From: Cichorium intybus
Taxonomy: Eukaryota; Streptophyta; Magnoliopsida; Asterales; Asteraceae
NCBI GenBank assembly: GCA_023525715.1
Contig: CM042012.1
Span: 116,233,298-116,297,297 of the forward strand
Reading direction: 5' to 3'
Length of the DNA stretch: 64,000 nt
Below, piece by piece: positions 44,640 through 56,721 of the stretch. Within the stretch, counting starts at the first letter, position 1; each line of letters opens with the position of its first letter. The notes beneath the pieces were generated by a model, which saw nothing but the letters and a program-made list of their open reading frames with translations, did no database searches and was not told where the DNA came from. The translations under genes and the position numbers were made by a program.

Positions 44640-44910
44640 CATAATTGTATGTAATGAGTTAAAAAAAGTCAATAATTACGACCTACAAAATGTCAGTCGT
44701 AAATTTATGACAGACAAATGTCTGTCATATATGTCAGTCGTAATTGTATGTTGTGAATGTCTGTCATAAATGTCAGTCGTAAATTTATGACAGACAAATG
44801 TCTGTCATATTTCATTTATGACTGGGGCTTTAATGACAGACAAATGTCTGTCATCTATACCCTTTAATGACTGACATTGTCAGTCATTAAAGGCCCTTTT
44901 TCTAGTAGTG
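44640..44910. repeat. Right subterminal and terminal repeats of the CACTA element
   Basis: Dense palindromes such as ATGACAGACAAATGTCTG, with copies of ATGTCAGTCGTAA, end at TTTTTCTAGTAGTG. Confidence 0.88.
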
Positions 44911-44924
44911 TGCATGTACTACGT

Positions 44925-47900
44925 GACGAACAGTATGATCCGGAATGGTATATTGATAGCGGCTGTTCACGTCACATGACTGGGAGAAAGGAAGAATTAC
45001 GAGAGTATCGCTCGCTACCGAATGGAGGAAAAGTTAGCTATGGAAACAATGCAACGGGAAAAATCAAAGGATATGACATGATCACAAATGGCGAAATCTC
45101 GATCCGAAAAGTTTCCTATGTTGAAGGACTTCAGCATAACTTAATCAGTGTCTCGTAGTTAGTGGTTGGAACTGGTCTTAAAGTTTCATTTGATGAAGAA
45201 GGTTCCGAGTTGATTGAAAAGGAATCTAAAAAGATCGTTCTGAAGTCAAAACAGAAAGGAGAGATGTTTCCTTTGGATATGAGACTCATTCAAGGAAAAC
45301 CAGCCATTTGCTTACTCACAAAAGCTGCGAATGATGATAGTTGGCTGTGGCATAGACGATTATCTCACATGAACTTTCGGGATATTAACAAGCTTGTACT
45401 TGGTGATCTGGTTCGAGGATTACCGCTACTCAAGTACGATAAAGACCGCTTATGTGATGCGTGTGAGTTTGGAAAACAAAGCAGAAAGAGTCATTCCACA
45501 ATAATCAACACAAAGATCATCGAACCTTTGGAACTTCTTTATATCGATCTTTGTGGTCCGTCTGCAATCGAAAGTGTTGCTCATAACAAATACATTTTGG
45601 TCGTAGTAGATGACTTTTCTCGCTTCACATGGGTGTTCTTTCTCAAGCAAAAATCTGAAGCAGCAACCAACATGATTAACTTCATCAAGTAGATCGAAAC
45701 TCTTCTCCGAAAGCAAGTTCGGATGATAAGAAGTGATAATGGCACAGAGTTTAAGAATCAAATTCTTGATGATTTCCTTGTCAACAAAGGAATTTCGCAT
45801 AACTTTTTTGCCCCTTACACTCCTCAACAAAATGGAGTAGTAGAGAGACGCAATCGCTCTCTATGTGAGGCTGCACGAACCATGCTTTCTTTTGCGAAAC
45901 TTCCTCTATACTTCTAGGCCGATGCTATCGCAACAGCATGTTTTACTCAGAATCGCTCGAACATCAACAAACGTTTTCATCTTACTCCCTATGAAATTCT
46001 TAACAAAAGAAAACCAAATGCGAAATCCTTTCATGTTTTTGGATCTAAGTGTTTCATTTTTAACTCAAAAGAGAAACGAGTTAAGTGGGAGGATAAGGCT
46101 GATGAAGGCATATTTCTAGGATATTCTCTTACCTCAAAGGCCTATCGTGTTCTGAACAAACGATCTCGGAAGATTGAAGAAACGTACTACATCACCTTCA
46201 ATGATAGATATAATTCAAGAGCGAAGCAATCTATAATGAAGACACAAGAAATCTTTCCTGAGTCCAATAAAACATCAATTCCTCTTATGAATCTATATGA
46301 GGAATTCATGAATTTGTTCGATGAACTGGAAAATGCAAAGTCAGCAGAAGCAAAAGCCAAGGATAACCAAGGTGATGATTTGTTAAAAATCATAGAAAAT
46401 GCAGCAAGAGAAAACGAAAATTCAAATGCTAACTCTTTCGATGTTCCAATTCTGATAACTTCTCTAACTCCCGATGCTCCGACTCCAACTCCCACTACGA
46501 TTGAATCCACAGAATCTGAAACCAATATTTCCGATTCACCAATCCATGGGAGACTTCTGCACCATTTCAGGGGGAGGGTGTGTCTTCTGAAATAGAGACA
46601 AGCACACCTTCTGTTGAAGAAGGAAACTCCGATCTTGTTGATACAGGAAAAAATGCAATCTTCCAGGGGGAGAATGAGATTGAAAATAATGACATTGATA
46701 CTCAGTCAGAGGTTCAATCGAAGCAGGAGAAATTATTCCAGAGATTAATCCTGAATATGATCCGAATTATCCTCCAATGCTAAAATGGACGAAAGATCAT
46801 CCACAATCTCAAATTATCGGAGAAACATTTGCTGGTGTTCTCACTCGAGCTCAAATCAAAGAAAAGCAAGCGGCATTATTTTCAAAGGTGGAATTTTGCA
46901 TGTTCCACTCGTTCATTTCGAAGATCGAACCAAAAACAGTCAAAGTTACACTTGATCATGCTGACTGGGTCCAAGTTATGCAAGATGAGTTGAATGAATT
47001 TGAACATAACAGAGTCTGGAGATTAGTTCCGACTCCGGAAAAAGCATCCGTTCTCGGAATGAAGTGGGTATTCCGAAACAAACTCGACAAAGAAGGAAAT
47101 GTCATTCGGAATAAAGCTCGGTTGGTTGTAAAAGGTTATTGTCAAGAAGAAGGAATTGATTATGAAGAAATGTTTGCACCTGTTGCTAGACTGGAATTTG
47201 TTCGGATCTTTCTTGCATATGCGGTACACAAGGGTTTCGATGTCTATCAAATGGATGTCAAGTGTGCATTTCTGAATGGAGAACTGGAAGAGACAGTCTA
47301 TGTTGAACAACCACCAGGCTTTGTCAACAGCAAACATTCAGATCACTGTTATGTTCTGGATAAAGCAGTTTATGGTCTGAAGCAAGCTCCAAGAGCTTGG
47401 TACGAAACTCTGACTCTTTTCCTCAAACAATCTAAATTCAAGCAAGGTTCTGTTGATCCGACTTTCTTTCGCAAAAAGGAAGGAAATCATCTTATGATTG
47501 TTCAGATTTATGTCGATGACATCATTTTCGGATCTACCCATCCAAGCCTAACAGCTGAATTCCGAAAACTGATGGAGACAAAGTTCGAAATGAGCTCAAT
47601 GGGGAAAATCAACTTCTTCTTAGGTCTCAACATCAGACAAAGTACCGAAGGAATCTTTATCAATCAAGAATCTTACACTAAGTCACTCCTAGAAAAATTC
47701 GGGATGAAGGGAGATTCTAAAGTCAAAGTTCCGATGGCGTTCGGAACAAAGCTCACTCCTTCGCTAGATAAACCTGCAGCAGATATCACTCTTTATCGCC
47801 AAATGATAGGTTCACTTCTTTATTTAACTTCAAGTCGACCTGACATTATGTTTGATGTATGTTGCTGTGCTAGATATCAGGCTAATCCCAGAGAGCCACA

Positions 47901-48470
47901 TTTCACTGCTGTGAAAAACATATTCCGATATCTAAAGAGGACAACCTCACTTGGGCTATGGTATCCGTCAGGATCTGGATTTTCCGTTCAAGCATTTTCC
48001 GACTCAGATCTTGGGGGTGTGGATTAGATCGCAAAAGCACTTCAGGAGGATGTCAACTCTTCGATGGAAAACTTGTGAGCTGGCAATCAAGAAAACAAAC
48101 ATGCGTGTCTCTCTCTACAGCTGAAGCTGAGTACATTGCTGCGGCTTCGTGTACCTCTCAAATTATTTGGATTCAAAACCAATTGAGAGACTATGGAGTT
48201 AGTATGAAACGTATTCCACTCTACTGTGATTCCGAAAGTGCGATTCGGATCTGCCACAACCCAGTGCAACACTCAAAGACTAAACACATTGCACTCAGAT
48301 ATCATTTTATTAAGGATCATGTAGATGATGGCAACATCGAGATTCATTTTGTTCGTTCAAATGATCAACTAGCAGACATCTTCACTAAGGCCCTTCCCGA
48401 GCTGGCTTTTAATAGAATTCTTCAAGGTATCGGAATGATGGAAGCTGAATCTGTTCTGAAATCTAACTGA
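44925..48470 (+). pseudogene. Copia C pol: protease, integrase, RT, RNase H
   Basis: The protease (EWYIDSGCSRHMTG near 44940) and integrase are in one frame to about 46590, interrupted by TAG at 45159, 45690-45692 and 45915-45917; by comparison with Copia A and B these replace Gln, Gln and Trp. Integrase motifs include WHRRLSHMNF, DLCGPSAIES, RSDNGTEF and GVVERRNR. After frame changes near 46.6-46.75 kb RT is open from about 46777 (QMDVKCAFLNG, YVDDIIFGST near 47510-47535). A one-base shift near 48015 leads to RNase H (DRKSTSGGCQLF, STAEAEYIA) ending at 48470. Without the CACTA insert, gag and protease are in the same frame, separated by a TAA. Confidence 0.93.
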
Positions 48471-48845
48471 GATTCCGATTGATTCCAAAATTCGGAATGC
48501 CTCGAAATCGAAATGCAAATAAGGATAAGTTGGAACGAAAGTATCCTTTTTGTACATTTGTGTTTTTTATTTTATTTTCATTTCTTTTTCTTTCTTATTA
48601 TTAACAAAACATCAAAAATATGTGTTATTTTTTTATCAAAATATCAAAAATATTTTCTTGTATTTGAAGCTTTAGTTTTTTTTGGTTTTACTTGAGTTTT
48701 TAGTTTTATTTTCTCTTTTCCTTTTATTTAAACTGTGCTTAAGAATGCAGATTACGATTCAACAAAGCAAAAGAAAGACAACTTTTATTAAAACTGAAGG
48801 AAGGAAGTTCGGTACATCAACAAACAAAGATAAAACAACTACTTC
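48471..48845. other. Spacer between Copia C pol and antisense Agenet gene
   Basis: AT-rich, T-rich on the plus strand near 48550-48720. No gene seen. It would hold the 3' end of the antisense transcript. Confidence 0.55.
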
Positions 48846-49262
48846 CTACAGCTTGTAGTAGTGCCACATGGGAGGATCACCAAGATGGAAAGCCTGGTAG
48901 ATGCGCAACTCACTCTCATCAACGAAGAGGCGAGTCCCATCCGCCATTCCCACATGGAACTGGTTATGGGGAGTTGTGCGGGTGATCACTGCAGGCCACC
49001 ACCCCCGCCTGTGCCAGACCTCAACGAGGTCAAACAGTTTGTACTCCACCAACATCCTTGGTGGGACAGGTTGCAAGTAGGGATAGCTTGTATGGACCGT
49101 CAGTGGTCCACCACCCTCGCCATCGTTGAGTGTGGTCATATTCACCTCATATCGTTGATTCCACACTCCCATCATGACCCCGCCATAGATGCCACCTGCA
49201 TACTCGCCTTCCTGCATCTTGACCTCCACCTTGTCAAAACGGTTGTAGGGACGACGAGCCAT
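48846..49262 (-). CDS. Antisense Agenet (Tudor-like) protein of Copia C
   Basis: An intact 138-residue frame, MARRPYNRFDKVEVKM to PPMWHYYKL, colinear with the Agenet protein 2 of Copia A with only one single-residue gap near the start. It has two Tudor-like units: DKVEVKMQEGEYAGGIYGGV to YLQPVPP, then VEYKLFDLVEVWHRRGWWPA with following strands (FHVGMADGTRLFVDESELRI). Many differences from the Copia A protein are conservative (K/R, D/E, Y/F, I/V). The gene sits antisense at the same place behind pol. TATAAAAA lies about 63 bp upstream. The pol of the same element has at least three stops, so an intact frame here is notable. Function unknown; host Agenet proteins bind chromatin. Confidence 0.87.
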   Translation of the reverse strand: MARRPYNRFDKVEVKMQEGEYAGGIYGGVMMGVWNQRYEVNMTTLNDGEGGGPLTVHTSYPYLQPVPPRMLVEYKLFDLVEVWHRRGWWPAVITRTTPHNQFHVGMADGTRLFVDESELRIYQAFHLGDPPMWHYYKL

Positions 49263-49320
49263 TTGATGTTTATTCTGATGGTAATTTTTCTTGGGGATGT
49301 GCTGATGCTACTAATAATGG

Positions 49321-49333
49321 TTCCTTTTTATAG
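49321..49333 (-). promoter_or_regulatory. TATA box for the antisense Agenet gene of Copia C
   Basis: The minus strand reads CTATAAAAAGGAA about 60-70 bp before the ATG at 49262. Confidence 0.6.
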
Positions 49334-50725
49334 GCAGAAATGACACCGGTTAGGCTTCCAATTGTGGATATTTAATTACTTTTTGAAGTAATGATGGAGT
49401 CTGCAGTCATTATTATGTGTCATTAAGGCAGGGACGGCTGATTAGCAAACTGATTGGACGTTTCCACCCTTTTCGCCTGAGCAATAAATGATTTCTCATT
49501 AAAGCCAAGTCCTCGTCAGCATTCTACAGCAGGCATATTTTTTTTTAAACTACTATGAATTGATGGATTTCTTCTTACCACATTCTCTAAGTACCTAAAC
49601 CGAATATCCATGATTATTGAAATATAAACCAATTTCAATATATGATTTCGGAAATTCTAGTCGAAGAATGCAACTCATTTTCACCATGAGATGTTGTGAG
49701 ACTCATCAACCACTCTTGACCTTTCTACTATTTCTACGCATTCACTACATTTCATATAACTGTAACCCTTATGAAGGTCTTCAGCATTACCACTGAAAAC
49801 TGATGGTTACACAAATTCTGTGTTCGTGATTTCAGAATTGTCCTAACCAACATTCCAAATGAAACCCAAAAATCCGACTACCTTATGGAATTGACGGACT
49901 TCAAAGAGAATCTCAATTTTTATTTTTGCGTGATCTTTATGAAATTTACTTTAACCAAGTTATTTCTAACCACAAAGATCCAGTTTTTATTTTTTTTAGA
50001 TTCCAAAATTTTTCCTTAGTCAGATAAAATCGTTAATCCTTTACTTGTTTTTATGACTACACTGGTCAAACAAGTCCTTTCTTCCGATTTCGGACATTTC
50101 TCACGTTTCGAAACTCGACAGAAAGTCATACCCACCAAACACAATCCTTAAATCTTAAAAGATACCTTTCAATGATTCTTATCAATCATTTGATCGTAAT
50201 TCAACGGGAAACCACAAAAGCACTTCTGAATCTCTCTTGATTCCGAAGGAAGAGATCGTTGCCCGGGATCAATCAGTTTTATGTCTTTCCGACATCACAC
50301 ATTTCCCAGATACATTTTGATTTATTTCTTAATTTTTGGCACACCCTCGCACAAAAATCATTATTGATTTTTCTAACTCTGTTTCTTTGTGATAAGGGTT
50401 CGAACTGATGACATGGCAACATCTACTCATAAAATTTTTGAATTTTGAATGAGGTCATCAAGACATGTCAGTTATAACGTCATCCTAACGGCAGCAGTTT
50501 TTATCACTTTTCACGTGCCTGACAAGCGACTCTTGGGGGCTACTCATCATCATAAAGCGAAATCTTGGGAAACGGAATCGACAAAAGCGGGATTTTCTCT
50601 TTCCTAGTTAATATCCAAAAGATATTTAAAGGATTTCTTGAGGACTTCTCTCTCTTCTCCGCACTTCGTCTTCCTCTCAAGATTATTCAACCTTTCAGAG
50701 TGATTTCTTTCTCAAGAACTCTCCA
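49334..50725. other. Divergent intergenic region of Copia C
   Basis: About 1.4 kb between the Agenet gene and the sense extra ORF, which point away from each other. A TATA-like TATTTAAAGG at 50623-50632 lies about 95 bp before the ATG at 50726, followed by a CT-rich leader (CTTCTCTCTCTTCTCCGC near 50643). No coding content. Confidence 0.55.
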
Positions 50726-53700
50726 ATGGCTGGCTCTTCTTCTACTAATGACAACACCTCTTCAACTCTGATGTTGAAGATCAAAGCCAACCAAAACTTG
50801 ATCATCGATCTCAACTCCTCTCACTACAGCGAATATATTCGCCCAATGATCGAGTGCCTGAAATACTCACGAATTTCAAAGGCTTTGACGGCTTCCGCCT
50901 CTGTTCCTATCTCTCTCCTCTCCGCCGCCTACTCCACCGCCTTCTACAATAAAGCGGAGGAGTTTGTCACTTTTGAGGTGGGTAATGTCAAGACGAAGAT
51001 TTCAAAATCCAGATTCAGTAAACTTCTAGGGTTTACTGAAACCACAGACCTAGTCGACCCAGAATTGCTTCAACCAGTCACTCTTCCTCATTTATTCTAT
51101 CAAATGGGTTACAAAGGTGACATTACCCAATTGTCCAAGTTTGCCAAGAAGGGTTTACCACCACAGTGGAATGCCCTATTCACTATTCTCTTTAAAAGCT
51201 TCTCGGAAAGAACTGCTGGTACTGACAGTGCGAGTAAGTTGTTCTACTCTTTCTTCTATGGTCTTTACAATGATGTCAATCTCGACTATGGCTCCATCCT
51301 TTGGAGTCAATTTGTTGACAGTGTCAATTATAGACTCCGACATCAAGAGATTTCGTGTGCTTGCTTTTGGTCCCTCGTTGTTCAACGAACAATCGAGAAG
51401 CATGATATTCATATCATGACTGATTCTGTGATGGCTGTTATTTCAACCCTTCCACTGTGACGTTCACAACGAGCAAAGTGGAGGATTTCGAATTTATTGG
51501 TGCCATTCCAATGGCAATGCTGAATGGTGTTCCGAACGACGTCAAGCGTGTTGTTGATTACTGCAAACAGACACGCTTCACCGTTCGGAATCTGGATGAA
51601 AAGCATCAGCTTGCCTTCGACAAGCTTGAGAATCTGAAGAAAGTGGTTAAGAGAAAGGGTAAGGGTGCTGCTTCCGACACAGAAAAACCTTCAAAGCGTT
51701 CTCAAAGGCTTCGGAAGCTTATTATGACACATCACTCGGAGGATGAACACTCCGATGATCAGAATGTCACCCATCCCCTAGAGGATGATATGGATGAAAA
51801 TGATGACCGAGAGCTTATTAAAGAAACATTTCAACGGCCTCCTACTCCGACTCATGCAACAACTCCAAAACCAACACCACCAAATTCTCCTCCACCCAAA
51901 ACTCTACCACAGCAACCAACACCACCAAATTCACCACCTCCTAAATCTCTACCACACCAACCAACACCACCACATTCTCCACCTTCACAAAAATCCCCTC
52001 AACAAGACAACTCTACCCACAACTCACCAAAAATCCCAGAACCCACTTCTGAATAAGAAGATGAAGACATCCTGATTTACGATGATCAGGATGACATGGC
52101 TGATTTCATTGAGTCACCCTTCAATGTAAACTTCAACGCTTCTGCACCCAATGCTCCAATGACTCAGGAGCAATTTCAAGAATTGTCCTCCAAACTGGAC
52201 ACACTTCTTTAGTCATAGCAAGGTCCTTCCAATTCTGACTGGCAATCCCAGTTGGATACTCACAAAACTCAGATTGAGACATTGATTTCGAACAATGTTA
52301 AAATAGTGAAAGAATTCTCCTCAACCATGGAGAAATCAAAGAGCACTATAGAGGAGACTGCCACGAAAGTTGGGAACCTGGAAACTGATGTTCTGTATTT
52401 CATGAAGGACTTCAAAGAATCAAATGAGTCCAACAATGAAAGGATGTCCAAGGTTATTCAAGGGTTTGCAGATAACCTTAAGGCGGAAAGAGAAGCATTA
52501 GCCACACTTCATTCCGACCTCCAAAAGGAGAATTCCGAACTGGCCTCTTCCCTACAAGCCAAAGTTGATAAACTGCAGGAAGATCTGGCCGCGGAAAATG
52601 AATTAATGGATCTTGTGGCCTCTAAAACTAAAAAGATCCAACTTCTGAAGGCCGAACTTAAGAACACTACAGCGGTCTTGTCATCTGCTATCTCGCAAAC
52701 ACATGCGGTTCAGAATTGTGTCACCAAGATTAACACTTACATTCGTCAGATGGTAGAAGAAGATGATCCTATTCTCACCCCTTACCTTTGTGGCCATATA
52801 ACGAACAAGCTCCATCTTGTTCTTCTTTTGCTGAGCAAAATCCAGGGTGTTTCGGACGACGTTGCCATTCCGAAACAAGGGGGAGACAAGAACACAAAGG
52901 ATAAATTCGATAAGGATGAATCCGATAAAGACGATGGGGATGATGGGCCTGAAAACCCTGAAGATAAAAATAAGGAGAAGGAGAATGAAGGCAATGATAC
53001 CAATATCTCCAACGTCTCCAAAGAAGATAAGGGAGATGGTAAGAAAAAGGCTACTGAGAGTCTTGTCAACCGACCCAAATTCTCTCACATCACCAACGTG
53101 AAGAAACCAGGGACTCAAGAGTCTACTGATGACATTCAAAAACCAAAATCTAATTAGTTTGAGAAAATGAATGTTGGTGACACATCTGTCGGTCCTTCGA
53201 AAAGAAAAGCAAAGAAGATCAGAGAAGATGATGTGGATGAAGAAGTTGAGATTTCCGAGGCAGCCAAATTAGCCAGGGCTTCAAAAGACAAAGAACTTGA
53301 TGAAATTCTTCGGATCACCAAACAGCTTGATGCCGAAGATGCAGCCAGGCAAGAGGCGGAAATTGAACTGGAAGCCCGGAGAACCCTTTTTCCGAATTGG
53401 GATTATGAAACCATGAACTCGGAAGCCATCACACAGCCCATTCAGAACTGGTTGCAGCCAAATTGCTATTACGACGTCGGAAATCAAGTGGATTCGCAAT
53501 TTGACTTTCCAATGACGGCAAGAGTATTTCTTATTCGCTGCTTTTATGAACTCACTACGAACACAGAACCGCAGGCTGTGGTTAACGATAAGCTGTTCAA
53601 CTTCTATCTGGAGCATTCCAAACCTCAATATCTCTCTTGGAGCTTAAAGAAGATTGTGAAGCTTACTCCAAGAATGCCACATGTAACTACTCCTTTCCGA

Positions 53701-53967
53701 AACGCTATCTTCCTAGCACGTAGAGGATCAAATGAGGAGAAAGATGAATTCACATTGGCTGACCTTCCCTTCATGAATCCGTTTGATTGGGTGTCCTTGT
53801 TCAACATCCTTAAAAGAAGAGAAGACCATGGGATTCTTCATGAGCATGTCAAGAAATTACTCATGGGTTGTATTCTTGAAGTTTCAAAGCTTGATGTTGA
53901 AGTGGCTGCAGTTCTGAATTCTACTCCAGAATGTTCTCCTAAAAAACCTACATCTGATCTGAAGAAG
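50726..53967 (+). pseudogene. Copia C sense extra ORF (SIRE-type env-like/aORF), cut by Gypsy E
   Basis: It starts MAGSSSTNDNTSS. An N-terminal domain (to 51460) has VTFEVGNVKTKISKSRFSKL and ends at a frame change near 51450. A basic patch (RKGKGAASDTEKPSKRSQRL) leads to a proline-rich linker of PTPPNSPPPK units at 51845-52010, a stop at 52054 and two close stops near 52211-52217. A coiled-coil region follows (52252-52700), then an acidic DKDESDKDDGDDGPEN stretch near 52920, a stop at 53155 and a C-terminal domain (53167-53967) beginning with basic and acidic clusters. I see no signal peptide or hydrophobic span. The same blocks occur in Copia A. Gypsy E truncates it at 53968. Confidence 0.77.
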
Positions 53968-56671
53968 TGTCACACCCCGATCCTTGGCGGAATCGATCAA
54001 GGCGTGATATATTGTTCAAAGTCTCATGACAACTATGTTATAATATGATTAGATTCAATTAAGTACTAAGTATGCAAACAAAATCCACAACATACAAATA
54101 CAAATCCAAATACAACAACATTTATTACAGGAAATTTAAATAGTATTGTGGGTTTCTAAGGTACACCCTACTTTTCATCAACTCCATTCTTCAAATCTGC
54201 ATCATGGGTAAAAACAGGTCAACTACGAGAGTTGGTGAGTAATCTAGTTTTATTAAAGAAAATTGTGAGTTTGAATAATTTGAATTTTGTTTTCTTTTGA
54301 AGTTGGCAAACAAGTGTTATTGAGATAACAATTTATAAATCAAAAATTGATTAACAAATGATAACAACAACAATAAGTCCTCACCCTATATATACATATA
54401 AGTATATATATAGGATGGAGCATCTAATCATCATACACACTCAACCACGTGCAATCAATCACCTTAGCGTCCCAAGGCGGGGTGGTCAACCCAATAGCGC
54501 TATTATTGTCCATAACGTACCTCAAGAATACGGGCATAGTCATGGAGATTAGACTAAAAATGATAATGCACTACAAGTACATGTAGCGTAAACAAACAAT
54601 AATTATACAAATAATGATTCAAGTATAAATGTCCCAACAATGTCTCAATTGTGATAAAATAATAAAATGAAGTTGAAAACATATTAGAACCACATGATAC
54701 ACCCCAAAAGTATTGAAAAGTATAAAATACGGGGTAGATTACTCACATTAGTCCAATAAGGAATGCGCGTGTTGTACGATAGACGGCTCGGGTCAAAACG
54801 ACGTGGAACCTATTATAATTAATAGTTTTGGTTTAGGAATCGATAAATAGGAATATAGTATTAATAAAATAATTTAGACACATATTATTATATTAGATGA
54901 ATTAACAATTATCCAAATTTTGTTTTGAATATTAATGTATTTATATGTTAAATGAATTTTAAATTGAATTAATTACTTTGCTTAATTAATTTATATTTTC
55001 ACTTTAGGAAATATTTTAATAATTTCTTATTAAAATAATAACTAGTCAAATTATAAGTATTTACAGATTTTATATATTATAAACAATTATTTATATGAAA
55101 TAATCATTAAAATGTTTTTTTACATGCTTAGATATTTAGGAAAATGGTTTTAAATAATAAACAGTAATGAAACATTCTGAAATTATCAGAAAATAATTAT
55201 TTCATAAAATAGTAATTACTGTAAAATTTTCATATTTTTCTTAACTGCTTTAGTATTTATTTAGTATTTTAATGTTTAAAAAACAACAAAATTCGAAACA
55301 AATAATGAATGATCCCTAAAAATTCTGGAAAACTAACCATAGTTTTCTAACATTATATTAAGCCTACTGTAAATATTTTGGATATTTTGGATTAAGGGAA
55401 GTATTTCTTATGTTTTTCATTATTAACTAATCAATAAAATCATAAATAATAGGAAAATATTAAGAGAAATTAATTAGACTTTTTATTTATGATTACCATT
55501 TTATATATGATATTCTGATAAGGTGTTATAATTTTTGGACATGTGTAGCTATTTATTATCAATTTAAACCATTAAATAAACATTAAATCAGGAAAAATAC
55601 GAAAACATTCTTACAAAATTCTGTAAATTTATTCATGGAGTCTTTAATATGTGAATAAGCTGCGAAAAATATAAAATATAGTTTTTAACATACATAACTA
55701 TATTTTGCAATTTATTTATCTACAACAAAATAAAATACAAAATAAGCATCAAACTGTAATATAAATGCATGAAACTTTATAAATCCACTTTACTCAATAT
55801 ATGGGTTGTTCCAAAATATTCCCAGAATTTATTGATTGCAAAAAGTATTTTATGTGAATTATAGCCTTATTTTAGTGCAATAATTATAGTAATTCAATAA
55901 AAATAAGTTATTTTCTGAAAATTTCCAGAACTTCTTATTTTATTGATGGGATCTTTAGAAAAATCAGGTTTATGCATAAAATGAGTTTTAGATATTTTGG
56001 TGGATTTAATTTGTTTCATGTATGAATTTGGAACTTTTAACAACTTACCTTGATGAATGCTTCAATAGGGATGAAGATTTGAGTATGAGAGCTTGTTCTT
56101 GGCTGGAAAATTGGTATTTCTTAGATGAATTTCGAGATTGAGAGGGAGAGAAAGGATAGAGAGGGTTTGAGTGGTGATGAGAATAATGTGTGGGGAGAAA
56201 AATGAAAGGAAAGATGATGAGAGGTGTGAGTGGGAGACCATGGGAATAACTTTTGACTTTAGGTGGTCCTCATAATTTCCCACTAGTACAAGCATCTCTA
56301 TGTAATACACTAATTAATATAAGAATTTTATAAAATTTAATGTAGAGTTTATAAAAATAGAGTTTTATAAAAAAAAATAGGTTATTATTTGATTATAACA
56401 ATCTACTTTGATTTGAAGTTTAATTATAGTATTCAAGTTTGACTCTTTTAATTTAATTAGAGTATCATACTTTGATTTGATTTTAATATGGTATCATAAT
56501 TTAATTTGATTATAGTTATAACGTTTTACTATGCTATTTTGCTATTAACGTCAATTTATATCGTATTGTATAGGTTTTGATCCTATTAGCGTCAAGTAAA
56601 TCTTGAGTAGGGTTTATTAAATTTCCCAATTGGGTTGGGTTGACCCGAATCCATTTTAGGCGGATGTCACA
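53968..56671 (-). repeat. 3' LTR of Gypsy E
   Basis: 2704 bp, TGTCACACCCCGATCC to GGATGTCACA on the plus strand. Very AT-rich in the middle. Short frames in it are repeated in the other LTR and are chance. Confidence 0.95.
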
Positions 56672-56690
56672 GTCTCCCCTACTTTAGGAA
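56672..56690 (-). other. Polypurine tract of Gypsy E
   Basis: The minus strand reads AAAGTAGGGGAGAC directly before the LTR start TGTGACATCC. Confidence 0.8.
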
Positions 56691-56721
56691 ATTTCGTCCC
56701 GAAATTTAAGAAGAGAGTACC

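Larger units (their letters stand above)
42355..44910 (+). mobile_element. Non-autonomous CACTA transposon with captured gene fragment
   Basis: Both ends carry the 13-bp inverted repeat CACTACTAGAAAA, flanked by TGC on both sides (42352-42354 and 44911-44913), the 3-bp duplication of CACTA/En-Spm elements. Subterminal regions (42370-42530 and 44660-44890) are filled with ATGTCTGTCAT/ATGACAGACAT repeats in both orientations. No transposase is present. The interior has intron-containing sequence resembling a plant SR-protein gene. It sits between the gag stop and pol start of Copia C and adds a multiple of three bases. Strand is arbitrary and follows the captured gene. Confidence 0.95.

Noticed and set aside
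54358..54552. 64-codon frame MITTTISPHPIYTYKYIYRM, identical copy at 62463-62657
   Set aside because: It lies in both LTRs of Gypsy E and is duplicated with them; no sign of coding selection.
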